Shown: in pieces, positions 1-11,605 of the stretch
How positions within the stretch are numbered: position 1 is the first letter of the stretch
How the letters are laid out: each line of letters starts with the position of its first letter
From: Prorocentrum cordatum
Lineage: Eukaryota; Sar; Dinophyceae; Prorocentrales; Prorocentraceae
DNA: 64,000 nt
Reading direction: 5' to 3'
NCBI GenBank assembly: GCA_963575745.1
Contig: CAUYUJ010018708.1
Span: forward strand, 133,289 to 197,288
Notes under the pieces: model-generated
The model's input: the letters and a program-made list of their open reading frames with translations, nothing else
The model's database searches: none
Told to the model about the DNA's origin: nothing
Program-made: the position numbers and the translations under genes

Positions 1-3000
1 GCAGCCAGTGGTGCGGCTGAGCTGGCAGGCGCCCGCAAGGGCTGCAACAGAGTTAAGCCAACTGTCTTCAACGCGGGCGTATGCCGGCGCCTCGTAGCAG
101 AGCCTCTTGCGGAATACTTCTAGTGGTGCTGGGTCCCCATTGTTCGTGTAAGTCCGCGTGGAGCTCTCAGCGTATCTGCGCAGTCGCAATAATCGCATGC
201 TGGCCTCTGAAATTGTGGCGCTGCAAGGTGTAAGCGGGTCTCGTCCGAAATGCTGCTTCGTCTTCTCGGCAATGAGCCCCGCCGTCTCGTGGTAATGTTC
301 ATTGACGTCGGCCTTCCATGGTGGTAACCTGGTGCTGTTCAGGTCCTGCTTGAAGGCGGTGATGCACTCTGGGTTCTTGAGTTTGTTAGTGTCCAGCTGA
401 GCGGCCCCCTTCAAGTTGCGGTGGCGTCCGATGATGTCGCCCGCGACTTCAACAAGCACGGGCAGGTGATCCGTGGTCGTGCCGAAGCCGTTCTGGGCGC
501 CATTGCTCCTCTGCTTGCTGTACTCGTTCTTCTTCTTGGCGGCCGGCTGTTGGAAGTCCTTCAGTACTGTGCAAGCTGCGACACATTTGAACAGGCAGGG
601 AGCCATGGCGACGTAGTCGATGCGGTTGGAGACCCCGTCCTTGTGGTATGTGTAGTCGTCGCTGTTCCCGTAGTATGTGTTGACGACGTGTAGGTGGCAA
701 CTGGCGACAGACTCATGGAATTCGTGTCCATTCTTGTCTGTCAGCTGATTTGGGCCCTTCTGGCCCAGCCACTGTGTGTCCTCTCCATCTTTGTGTCCTA
801 GTTTGGCATTCGCATCGATGAGCAGGATCTCTGGCTTCCATGTGTCGCACAGCTCTCTGAAGTGTTCCCACCACCCGCTGATGTCCTCGGCCTTCCGGCA
901 CGGGGCGTGGGCCACGGCGATGACGTGGTGGAACAAGGGGGCGTGCACGCGGACAAAGAGCATCCTGGCCGAGGAGTGCAGTTTTGTGAGCTGGGACTGC
1001 TTGAAGTACAGGTCTTTCCCTTTGAGCTGTCCGTACGGGATCTCCACGTTGAGTAATAACGCGCATCCCCAATTGCCGTCCTGCGCGTCGCTCTGGATGT
1101 TGATGAAACCTTGTCCAGTCCATATGGCCTCCTTACAGCGAGTCTCCTGCAGCCCTGCGACGTGGACCTTCAGGTCCAAGAGTTGGGCTCTGACCAGGGC
1201 CCCTTTGCTGGAAGCGTCCAGGTGCAAGTCTGTGGAGGTGAAGTCGCCTACCGTGGACTGGGCGTTGTACTGCACGATGTTGAGCTTCATTATGCCCTTA
1301 TTGTAGCTGTCCGCGGTAAGGTCGGAGATGTGGCCTGCTTCTGCCATCTGGGGTGCGACGTGCTCCTCGAGCTGTCCGTGCTTCCAGGCTGGGTAAGCAT
1401 GTAGGTCCCTGCAAGCTGGGTTGTCCATCCAGGCCCATTCGAGCGTGCTGTTATATCGTACTATGCCAACTAGCTTTTCCGCGGGCGGTGGTGGCGCTGG
1501 TTGGAGTGTCGCATACTTTGACAGAATATATGCTGCTTCGTTCCAGGGGGCATCTCGATGAGCATGCGTGTGTTCGAAGCTGATGACCTTGATGAGTTGG
1601 AGCTGCTGGAATAATATACGTGTGAACCTCGCGAGTGGGCGGTTCCTACACGATCTGATCCTCGATGTTCCAGCTGCCGCGCCAAGGGCCGCGGTGTTGT
1701 CGCCGATGATGACGATCTCATGCTCATCATCCTCCTGGATACATGCGGTACCTGCCCAGAGTAACGCTCCCAATTCGGGGCTAGTACTGGAGGTGATGTT
1801 GTTGGTCATTTCCTCGCTGACTGACAGGGCGTGGTTGGAGTACATGTGTCTGTAATAGGCAATGCCCTGGTCGTCTTCCCTCAAGTGTACCACTGCCCAT
1901 GACGATGTGCCTGGCGCCTTGGCGTGGTAGGACGCGTCGGTGAAGTAGTCGTGCCGCTTCACAGACGCCGAGGGTCTCGGGGGGGCGAGATGCCCTACCG
2001 CCAGCCTGGTGTGCTCGTGCAAGTCGTGTTCCTCGAGGTCGTAGTGCCATGCCAGCTTCTGGACGTGTTGTTGGAACTGTGTCGGTAGAAACTGTGGTGA
2101 TCCAATATTGGCATAGCGTCGCTGAATACTGCTGCTGCCGCTGCGCAGGTCGATATTGTGCACGTGTCCGTGTGTTGCTGGTCTGGTTCTTTGTCGGCGT
2201 CGCCTCCTGCGCTCGCATCGCAGGTAGTCGTCGCTGTGTTCGCACTCATTGTTAATGCATCGATTGTCTTGAGCTCTGTCTGCAGTTATGCTGCGCCTAG
2301 GTGGAATACGGAAGGGGTACATGGCTGTGGTTGTTCGGCAATGTGATGAGAGGGTGGATTGGTGCTGTCCAGTCGGGTGTCCGTGAGTGCCGTAGTAGCA
2401 CTTGAATGGCAGCATTGCTCGTCGAGGTTGTACGTCTTTCTGGGGCTGTAGGTGTCGTCTGGGGTTTGTCGTGCTGGCTGGGAGTGGCTGCTCGGGCTCC
2501 ACGTGGTCGGCTGGCATACAGGGCGTGGGCCCCGCCCGCGTCACGCTCCTCTCCCGCGGGATCGGTGGTGTTTGGCAGCACACCTCATCGGCGTTCAAGT
2601 TGTCCGATCCAGCACGCACGGCCTGACTGAACAGGGGCTCGTGTGATTGGGCATGGAGCATGCTGTCACGTAGACGATGAGTTATGCCGCCAGGGGGGTC
2701 GCCTGGAGTCGGCGGTGGAGGTGGGGGTGGAGTTGGCGCTGCACGGTGCTCGCTGGAGCCGGCGATTGCTATGGCTGGGGTCGGTGGTGGAGTTGGAACT
2801 GCTCGGTGCTCGTTGGACCTGGTTGCGCGCCCCAGCACGACATCGCTGACGCGAGAGCAAGGCATCGACCACCCTCCCGTCGGAGGCATGCCCTCGCGCC
2901 TTCGCAACTGCAAGGGGGAGTCAACCCGCAGCTGCTCGGGGAGAGCAGGTCCGCCCGTCGGCGGCCTTGCAGTGTGAGGCGACCCCGCGCTGACGCGCCA

Positions 3001-4074
3001 ACGTAGACAGGTCCTGGTCGGTGCATTGTGTTGTTTGGGCTCGACTGCGCATTGAGAATGCTCTGCTGCTGCGGGCCGAAGCGTTGGCCTCCAAGTAGTG
3101 CGCATACTCGAGCGGCCGCAGCTGTGCTCTCGATTCGGGCGCCCGATGGTGGCTTCCATGTCCTGCTCCGCTGGCTGTTCAGATCCATGGGGCTGAGTAC
3201 CATCTGGCAGTGCGTCGTCCTCGCTACTGCTGTTGTCGGCGAGTGCCTCGAAAGAGTTCTTAGTCGGTATCGCTCCGCGGCCTGAGAGAATCTCCACCTT
3301 AGGCAGCTGTCTGCGTAATCTTTTGCACTTCGCCACTCTCCTTGCTGTTGCTACCGCTGTGGCGTCGTTGAGGTGCGATTCTGCTGGTGCTGGGCTGTTG
3401 TCATTGCTGTCAAGGTATGTGTCTTGGATCTGCTCTAGCTCGTCGGCTTGTATTGGTCCATGCTGAAACTGTCGGTTGTGAACAGTACATTGTTGTGCCG
3501 TCGCGTGTGCATTGAATTTGGCTGTCACAGGTGGACTAGCCAGCCCCCTTGGGGTCTTTCTGCTTGACTTGCAGTCCTCATGCGGGCCAAAGTGGCTGGC
3601 ATAGTGAGGTTGGCGCGAGGGCCAGGCTCCGTCGGCTGCAAATGTCTGGTGCCCAGCGAGGGCCTGGCGCTGGGAGCCCTCCAGAGATGGTGTCCCTGGT
3701 AGTCTCAACCTGCTGCCTGGGTCCTCCTTCGCGCGGCTGTGCAGCCTGGGTTGCTGCGCCGCACTGGCCGCAGCAGCTCCCGCGGAGTAGGCTGCTGGCA
3801 CTGGCATGGCCGAGGGGTGTCGCCATGGCCCATGCTGCTTGCACTGTGGCTGGCTGCCCGAGTAGCTCCCCCACTCTTGTTGCAGCCTCGCCCCGCCGTA
3901 GTCAGGTAGACCACGCTTCGCGGCCTGAGGGAGTCGCTCAGGTCCGCGCTTGGATCGCCCCCCTGCTTGGCATCGCCCACCTGTGGGTGGTCCCCACCCT
4001 TGCCCACAGTTGCGGCGTCTAGAGAGCTGGTAGTGCCTATGGTTCGTCTGGTGCGTCTTTTGGCTCGGTGCTCC
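1..4074 (-). CDS. RNase H + apurinic-type endonuclease polyprotein of LINE A (partial)
   Basis: This frame is open from the TAG at 4075-4077 to the window edge (about 1358 codons). The first 650 residues are P/Q/S-rich with an acidic patch (about 3235-3200) and no clear domain. An RNase H fold follows at 1980-1500: FTDAS, SPELGAL, IIGDNTA and a late H...NEAAY block. These supply the first three acidic positions, but the last catalytic Asp reads as Tyr. An EEP endonuclease follows at about 1290-430: LNIVQYNA, the Glu in GLQET, LLIDANAKLG, SNRIDYVAM and TDHLPV. Together these hold the usual N, E, D-x-N and D-H catalytic positions. The endonuclease nicks target DNA for target-primed reverse transcription, and RNase H removes RNA from the hybrid. 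A protein-like stretch in another frame at 4187-3705 suggests an old frameshift near the start. Confidence 0.8.
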
Positions 4075-4327
4075 CTAGTGGAGCGCTGTTGATCTGTTGC
4101 GGATGCGGCATCCCCAAGGCTCGCATCGGCTTGGGCGTAACTGTGTAATGTAATGGAGGCTAAGTGCGATTGTGCGCGGCCGGCCAAGGGTCGCTTGTGG
4201 TGGGGGCTGGGCGTAGGCTCGTCACCGCACGGGCCTCTGAGTCTGGGCCTCCTATCCCCCTGATCTTCTGGTGTGGTTGTCTGGACGCAGGTCTGGGCCA
4301 GTTGCCCCCCAGCCTGCGTGCTCCCCC

Positions 4328-7300
4328 TCAGTTTTTTGACCCTCGACCCACGTCGAGGTCACTCTCGCCGCTCTCGATGAAAGATGCCACTCTGTCACCT
4401 GGGTCCGCGAAGCCGTCGTCCGCGTCGCAGATCCTGACCTTTTTGGGCTGGCTCCTCGCCCTCCTGGGCTCTCTTGAATGCTTGAGATTGCCTCTGTGGG
4501 GTGGTGCTGAGCTCGTCCTCTCTGGTGTGCCCATGTGGAAGCGAGGAGGTGGTAGCCGTGGTTCGTGTGGCACAGTGGGCGTGATGTCCTCTATCGGCAA
4601 GCGTGGAGGGGTGCTGGGGCAGGCCTCTTCATCGCGGCTGAGGTCGATGAACAGAGTCGTCATGGGTGTTTTGGCTGGCTGCTGCTGTTGTTGCGAGCTC
4701 TTGTTGGGCGTGAAGGGCGTGACGGGCGGGAAAATGCTGGGCCTCGGCGCGGGTTGCTCCGTCGGTATGGGCGAGTCCGCTGCTATCGTTGGTGAGAGTG
4801 AGGCTAGGTCCGTCGGGGCTTCGTTCTCCTTCTCTTCGCACGGGACTTGGCCCATCTTTGGTTCTTCCTCTTGCAGGTCAGCGTCGTCGGATTCGCCGAT
4901 CGGGATGCAGTCGCTGTTTGCCCTCCTGTCGAGTAGCCCTCCTTTCCCAGCTTCCGCGGTGGTGGCCCTTTCTTCTTTACCCATCCTCAGGTCAGACAGG
5001 TATCGGAATGGGTCGACGCTGACGTGCTCCTCAGAGGCCGGGCGCGGATGTGGTGGCTGCTGCGCCGTCGGGGGTTCTTCTGCATGCGGTCTCGTCGCGC
5101 AACTCAGGTCCTGAAAAATGAAATCGCCAAATAACGAGGTACTCGGCTCTTCAGGCGTTGTCCTCGAAGATGTATGTGACTTCTCTCCTGATCCCACCAT
5201 GGCCAGCTCCTCGAGGTACGACGGGAGCTCGGGATGTGGGGACTCGTACTGTCCAGGTAAGAGCCGAAGTAGGTCTGCCTCGAGTTGCTCTCTCTGGTAC
5301 TTGTCCTCTTGCTCCGCCATGACTTGGTCGCGCTCGGACGTGGCCGCATCCGTAATGAGGTCATCCGTCATGTCGACCAGAAGATCCTCATCCACCCGTC
5401 CTCCTGTACCCCAGGCATCCCGTAGAGCATTCTGGAGTCCTGCAGTATGCCGTTCATGCTCGCGTTGGAGATCCTGCAGTTGCTGCTACCTGTGCATGTC
5501 GTTCATGTGCTGGATGTGGGCGTGGTGCCGCATCGCGGCCTGTATCTCCTGGTGGTGCTCGTGCTGCAGGGTGCTGTGGTACTGCTGAGTCGCTTGGCTC
5601 TCCAACCTCTGCTGGTGTTGTATTGCCTGAAGCTCGCTCGTGGCTGCTGCTTGGCGCTGGAGTGCAGCCTCCTCCATCTTTTTGGCTTTGTCCTCCGCCT
5701 CCTGGCGCTCCCCGATGCGCTCCAAGTACTTTTCCTGCTCGCACTGCATCTCGTGGGCCTTCGCCTGGATGGCCGAGTGCTCCAGATTCAGGACGACCAG
5801 CATCGCTTCGCGCTTGTTGGCTTCTTCCTGGTGCTCGTAGGCCAAATGTTGGTAGGCCACTGCGATCTGCAACTCCTCTTCCTTGTGAGCGCTGCGCCGG
5901 GCGCATCGCTCCTGATACTCCGCCTCCGCCGTCTCCTGCAGCGCTTTTTCATTATGCTCCTGCGATATCCTGTGTCACTGGGCCTCTTGAGCCGCCATCT
6001 GTCGTACCGCTTGCTCCTCCTGCCTGGCCTTCTCGACCTGCTGCGTTTAGATGGCAGCTCTTTTCTGGTCCTCCTTGTGCATCTCCTCGTGTAACCTTTT
6101 CTTCTCCAGTTCGAGATGTCTTTGCAGGTCCACGAGCATCTCTTTGGTCCTCTCCTCCTGCGTCCTCTGGCTTCCTCTCTGTGCCTCATATGCTTTCGCT
6201 TCCTCCTCCTCTAACTTGGCGTTGTGATGCTTCTTGAACGCGTTGACCTCCCATGTGTGCCACTCCTCCTGCTTGGCCAGCTGTGCTTCTGTCTCATGTA
6301 TCATCTTTTTCGTCATGTTCTGCTCGCAGGCCTTCATCTCGCTCTTGTGTTTCAGCTCCGCCTGGTCCAGCAGGTTTATTTGCTGCTGTTCTCTTCTCTG
6401 CTGCAAGTCCAGCCTCTCGGTTAGCTTCCTGATGGCATCCTTGATCTCGTCCTTGTTGTCGGCGTTAGTTCTTCCTGCCGATGCTCTATCTTGCGCTCCA
6501 GGACTTTGCTCTTCCCCGCCTTTGCCACCAGGCCTTCGTGTTTCATGCCGTGCTGAGGCTGGTGTATCTGGTGCTGCGGCTGCTTCGCGCGCCCCCCTCG
6601 CAGCTGGATGCGGCGCGCGTCCTCTGGCGCGGTCCTCGCACCTGTCATCCTCAGAAGATTCATCCTTCACGCCCGCTGCCTTGGCCATCTGGTCTCTTGT
6701 TTCCCTCAAAAGGGTCTCGTAAACCTTGATGGTTTTGGCGGCCATAGCCTCTTGGTCGAGCATCATGTCGAGCCTCTTTTCCATCTCGGCGTGCTCCTCC
6801 TCAAGCTTTTCCAGCGTGGCCCTGAGTTGCTTCATGCGCTCCTTGTGCGGCAGGACGAAGGAAATGTTCGCGGCGGTGATCGCTGCTTCCTCCTCGAGGC
6901 TCGACGCACACAAGCCCGCCAGCCTGGCGCCAGCAATGTTCTCGGCGAGGCGGCCCAGTCTATGGCACTTCGTCTTGTACCACACGTGTCGCATCTCCTC
7001 GTCAACAGGCGGTGCTGACCAGCTCTCGTGCTCCATCGCCACGGCGAAGGGGACAGGCGTGATGCTGTCCAGGACCACCTTCTGCTGCATGGTGTACTGG
7101 AAGTTGCCGATGTGCGTAGCAGCTAAGTCCTGCTGGTCCTTCTTTTTGCGCCTGCTGCTCCTCCTGGCTGAGGTGCTCCTCCACGGCACTCTGTCCTTCC
7201 AGTGCTGGTGCTGTGGATGCTTCTGCTGGTGCTGGTACTGGGCTGGCTGCTGCTGGTGCTTGTGGGAGTTTGGATGCTGCTGCTGCTGCTGGCTGCGCTG

Positions 7301-7639
7301 CCTCCTCTGTGCGCTGTGCTGCTGGTATCCGTTGTGCTGACGCTGGTGGTGCTGGCTGTCATCGCGGGGCCACTCCCAGGGTCGCCCTCCGATGGCACCG
7401 ATATCTCCTGACCAGTCTCTGGCGCTGTTGCTGCGCCTGCGCTGGTGTTGCTGCTGCGCCTTCGTCGTCATCTCGCTGCTGCTGCGGCTGCGCTGGGGCT
7501 GCTGCTGGCGCTGGGGCTGCTGCGCAGAGTGGTGGCTGTTGAGGACGTTGGCCGCCTCCACCACGCGCAGCAGGGCCCTCGCCGAAGAGCGGCGCGCCCT
7601 CTCCCGCCTGTGCCAGGCGGGTTCCTGAGGCGTCTGGCC
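4328..7639 (-). pseudogene. ORF1-like coiled-coil protein of LINE A, three in-frame stops
   Basis: One reading frame runs from just after a TGA at 7640-7642 to the stop at 4328-4330. It is broken by TAA (6047-6049), TGA (5975-5977) and TAG (5486-5488). On both sides of each stop the same frame continues with the same composition: a Q/H-rich N-terminal part (about 7560-7150), then a long E/K/Q/R heptad-like coiled coil (about 6900-5450), then an acidic, P/S/T-rich tail (5395-4328). There is no ATG at the head; the first candidate is a GTG near 7564. No zinc knuckle or known domain is recognised. LINE ORF1 proteins are often coiled-coil RNA-binding chaperones, so that role is inferred from position and composition. 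A host coiled-coil gene beside the LINE is the alternative. Confidence 0.6.
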
Positions 7640-9133
7640 TCACGTGGCGCGCCAGCAGGCGCGCAGCCAGGCGCAGGGTCGCGGCTGCGGCGTCGGCTAT
7701 CGCCGACCCGCCGCGGCGCGCGAGCCCGGCCCCGCGGGCGGCCGATCACGATTGGCGTGAGTCGATCGGCGCGATCGAACGATCAGACCGAACGGAAGAT
7801 CGTTCACGGCCCAGGCCCGCCAGAGGCCAAATGGGCTTGGCCCGCCCCCTCTCACTTCCCCCCCGAGGCGCGCCGCCGATTCGCGGTGCCCCGCAGCAGC
7901 CCGTTCTGCGGCAGCAGCGGGGCTCTGCCCCCCCGCCAGCGCAAACAACGCGTCAGAGAGCTCTGCGAAGTGCCCCACGGGCAGGCCCGGACGCTCGAGG
8001 AGCGGGGCTCCCTCGCAGCAAAGAAGGGGTCGTGGTCCCGGGAGCGCGGAACCACCGTGTTGCACAAGACGTCGTGGCGGAACGAGGGGCTACCAGCCTG
8101 GAGCACATCCCTGTCCATATGCTGGGCATCGCCTTATCACGGTGCCGACCTTAGGGATTCCCTGAGTTTCCGAGGACGCATCCCCAAAATTGGCATCGCC
8201 TTTTCGGCGTGTCAATCTTCGAGGGATAGGGGTAAGTTCGAGGCTGGTGAAGGGGAACCAGCGCCCGTCGGCGGAGTCCAGCAGGGGGGCTGGGCAAGCG
8301 GGCCCCCCTCCCTCCCCAACGCGCGGCTTCCAAGGGGGGGCGACGCGAACCGTCGCGCCGCCAGCAGGAGGCATGCCTCGAGCTGCTGGTCCAGTCCGGG
8401 AAGGGGCTGCGGTCTACAGTAGGAGCCCGACCACAAGAAACCTTCCACAAGAGACCCAACCCGGAGACCCCAGGACGTCCATGGATTTGTGGTGTGGGAA
8501 CGTCGAGCTCTCCATCGCAAAACCATCGAAACCCAAGAAACCCAGCGCACCCTGGAGGCACGCAGGGTGTTTCTTGGCATGGGTCTCCACTGTACTTCCA
8601 AATGGGGGGAGCGCCAGCTGCAAGGAGGCCACACCCAGTCCAGCCCGCCAGCCGCTGGCGGCGCAGCCTAGCACCGCAGCCACAGGTCGACCAGGTCGCA
8701 TCAGAGGCACGCGGCGGCGGGGGAGCGTCAACAGCAATGGCTCCCGCGGCGAGCTGCGATTCCTCAATCATCTCGGAACGCTTGACCATGTCACACAAGA
8801 CGGACACCAAACTCCCCCCCCGAAAAGGGCGGCGCGCTCGGCGCGCAGGGGCCCTGTCCGCGGAGCGGCGCTCCCCCCCCCCGCGCCCTTGGCGCCCCGC
8901 ATCTCGAGGCGTCGATTCCCGCGCTGCCACTCGGGGGCGATGGGCGCACCTTTCCCATAATAACACGGCAGGGGCTCCGAGTGGAGGCGACTGGCCTGTT
9001 GCCGCCCCCCTGGCGTGGTCGAGCGGGCCATCCCCGGCCGCGCCCTCTCGCTCGGCCATTCCACATGGGCTTCGCAGGTGTTGAACAAACAGGCGAGGCC
9101 ACCGAACTCCCCGCCGTATGCGTGTGCGTGCGT
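7640..9133. other. No gene recognised, GC-rich flank of LINE A
   Basis: Several open frames exist on both strands, but none shows a domain, a protein-like run of motifs or a conserved counterpart in the window. They are best explained by high GC and few chance stops. This could hold the 5' untranslated region of LINE A (minus strand) and unrelated spacer. Confidence 0.5.
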
Positions 9134-9140
9134 GTATATG

Positions 9141-9186
<46 letters not shown>
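9134..9186. repeat. (TA)n microsatellite
   Basis: About 25 TA dinucleotides with one or two interruptions, preceded by a short GT-rich run. Confidence 0.95.
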
Positions 9187-9190
<4 letters not shown>

Positions 9191-9382
9191 AGGGTATGTG
9201 AATACCTTAAGATCTATATAACGACATATGTATAGCCATGCATACACAAATCTGATCTCGTTGCTTCAACGATTCTTATGTGTGCGCATGCTGTCGCTGT
9301 CGCCGTGTGGGTTCGAAAGCTGAGAGTCTGAAAGTACCCCCGCAGCGACTGCCCCGTCTGCCCCTCCCCACAGGTTCCCAGA

Positions 9383-10875
9383 ATGAGTACCGCTGGAGGA
9401 TCTGGATGGTATTCTGGAGTACGCGACGGGGGGCGCCTACAGGAGTTCCCGATCGTCGAAGGTGACTTCATCGTCGGCGAGGTCTACGACCACTCCTTCA
9501 CCCCCCAAGGGAAGTGGCTAGGGGCAGTCGCAGGGGTCAACACGGACTTGGGCGACGACGACGACGACGACGCCGAGAACATACTGTTAACCATCACCCC
9601 GATCGGTGCCACGGATGCCTACTACTGGCACTGGTGGCAGAGCCAGCCGCGCACACTGCAGCACCACATCTGCCAGGAGAAGGTGGACTCCTGCCCCTAC
9701 AAGGGCGAAGACGACAGCATCATCCACGTCGACGCCTTCAAGATCCTGGACGCGACGGCCGCGGGGTCGCTGCTCTCGCGCTGGCGGCGAGTCAACCCGG
9801 AGCTCCCGGACATCGAGGACTACCCGGAGGGGATCCGCGACCTCCTTGCCGGGGGCGGGGGCCCTCCGCCCTCACCAGGAGGCCGTCGCCCGGCGCAGGC
9901 AGCACTGCCCGCAGCTGCGCCCCGGGAGCCGCCTGGGCCGCCACGGGATGGGAAAGGCTCTCGCGAGCCCGCTGGGGAGCGCCCGGGGGCCCATGCCCTC
10001 GAGGAACTGAGCGACTTCCCTGAGGACGGCCTCGTCGATGGCGCGCCCGACCCTGCCAGGGCGGCCGCTCCTGAGCGCGGGGCCATTCTTGACCGGGCCC
10101 TCAGAGAGCAGGGGAGGGCTTCCGCAGCTCCTGGTGCCGAGCCGCCTGGCCTTGCCGGCCTCCGGGGACGCCTTGCCTTCGCGCGTGCAGGGGCGGCGGC
10201 AGAAGAAGTTCTCCGAGGCGCTCGCGGAGCGCATTCGAGAACCCCGTCCCCGTGCCCGGGACCCCAGCCCTGGCGAGGAGGAGGGCGAGGACCGGCTCGT
10301 CAGAGCCCTCGCCCGTCTCGTCAAAAAGCGGCCCAGGCCAGACGCGGGCACCGACTCCGAGGGCGAGGACCGCCCCTCCGACAACGTACTTAGGCTACGC
10401 CTCCAAGCGTGCCTCGCTCAAGAAACTTGCGCGCCGGAAGCCGGGAGCGATCGCAGAGCAGGAGCTGGTCCGCATGCTGGAGCTCTTGGACGACGGCGAG
10501 CTGGACGCTGGCCTTGGCGAGTCTAGCAACAAGGCGATCGTCCTGAAGTTCTTCTTGAGGGTTTTCATGTCCCGGCGGACCGCCCAGACCTTGGGCGAGG
10601 AGCGGTGCCGGGAGATGTGGACTTTGGCCACCGCCGTGGACTTTATCATCAACGGCAGGCCAGCCGAGGCCTGCGACCTTCTCATCTCCCGCTTCAAGAG
10701 CATGCAGAAGAGCGTCCGGCACGGGCACACCCGCATCGGCAGGTGGTTCGAGCTCATCCCGATGGACATGGAGGGCACCAGCCTCAGCATCGAGGACGAG
10801 GAGTTCGTCACTGCTGTCGAGGCCGGCGACGCCAAGATGGCCGCCCTCCTTGGGCGCTTGGGCAACTCACGCTAG
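9383..10875 (+). pseudogene. gag-like ORF of YR element B, frameshifted
   Basis: The ATG at 9383 opens a frame whose first 160 residues look protein-like (an acidic DDDDDD run, then W/Y/H/C-rich segments such as YYWHWWQSQP). The most protein-like reading then moves to a second frame for a basic linker (about 10180-10385) and to a third for 10385-10875, an all-helical segment with RRTAQTLGEERCREMW and a CDLLISRFKSMQ stretch. I infer a nucleocapsid/gag role from its place ahead of the RT and from the parallel with the ORF1 of element E (44145-45488). No zinc knuckle is visible. At least two frameshifts prevent expression as one protein. Confidence 0.55.
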
Positions 10876-11151
10876 GGACTCGGCGGGGAGAGGGGAAGGA
10901 GCAGCCCCCCTCCTGATGCCACCCCTGGAGAAATTCAGGGCCGTGCCAGCGCTCCAAGTGGGAGTCGCCTGGACGGGCTCACTTTTGCCGGTTTCAGCGC
11001 TGGGACAGCAGGTTCACCATTACCGCATGAAGTACAGCAGGCACGGTCGCGGTCTGCACCGCGCAGGGCTTCCAGCCAGGCAGCCGGCCCAGCCAGCAGG
11101 CAACCCCTGGGTCAGCAGATAAACAGCCATGCCCCTCCTTCGGCGCCGCCC

Positions 11152-11605
11152 GTGGATCCCAACCTGGACGGCGAGGCGATGTCCGATTTCGCCATCTTCA
11201 AGCGAGGCCTGAAGAGAAAGCCGGAGGAGGGGCACAAAGCATGGAAGGCCCGTGCGTGGCGCGAGTACCAGACGGAGCTGAAGCAGAGGAAGGGTGCGAG
11301 CAGCAAGCCTGCCCGCACGGTCCAACTCAGAAGATGAGGGCTGCGGCCCTCCCCGCCACATTGCCAGCCTGGCAGTCGTGGCATGCGTGCGCCTGCCCCC
11401 CTACTGGGCAGGCAGGCTTTCCCTCCTTGGGGAAGGGCTGCGGCTCCTCAAGATGATATCCGCCTTCCCAGGCAGGCTTGGCGATTTCTTTCGCGAGCAC
11501 GATCTTGCAGCGCTCTCAGCGAGTGCAGGTGGCGCTAGGCAGCGGGATGTCCTCCCGTTGTTTGCGGCTTTCCCTGCACAAGCATTCTTCGAGGCGAGCG
11601 GATGA
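11152..11605 (+). pseudogene. Fragments between gag and RT of element B
   Basis: A short basic ORF (11152-11337, 61 residues, K/R-rich) is followed in another frame by a protein-like stretch to 11605 (FPGRLGDFFREHDLAAL). That stretch ends where the RT frame begins, with a 4-base overlap. These probably form the N-terminal part of the RT polyprotein before frameshift decay. No domain is recognised. Confidence 0.35.

Larger units (their letters stand above)
1..7639 (-). mobile_element. LINE A: non-LTR retrotransposon with RNase H and EEP domains, cut by the window edge
   Basis: Two consecutive minus-strand coding blocks read like one non-LTR retrotransposon. The first is a glutamine-rich, coiled-coil ORF1-like block (7639 to 4328). 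The second carries RNase H and apurinic-type endonuclease motifs and stays open to base 1. The RT would be expected just beyond base 1. No poly(A) or 3' end lies in the window, and no target-site duplication can be seen. The element is decayed: three in-frame stops interrupt the coiled-coil block and the frame changes between about 4330 and 4075. That it is one element rather than two adjacent ones is inferred from shared strand and order. Confidence 0.7.

Noticed and set aside
4164-5114. Plus-strand 316-codon ORF
   Set aside because: Antisense shadow of the LINE A coiled-coil/acidic ORF; the minus frame has the protein-like composition and extends far beyond it.
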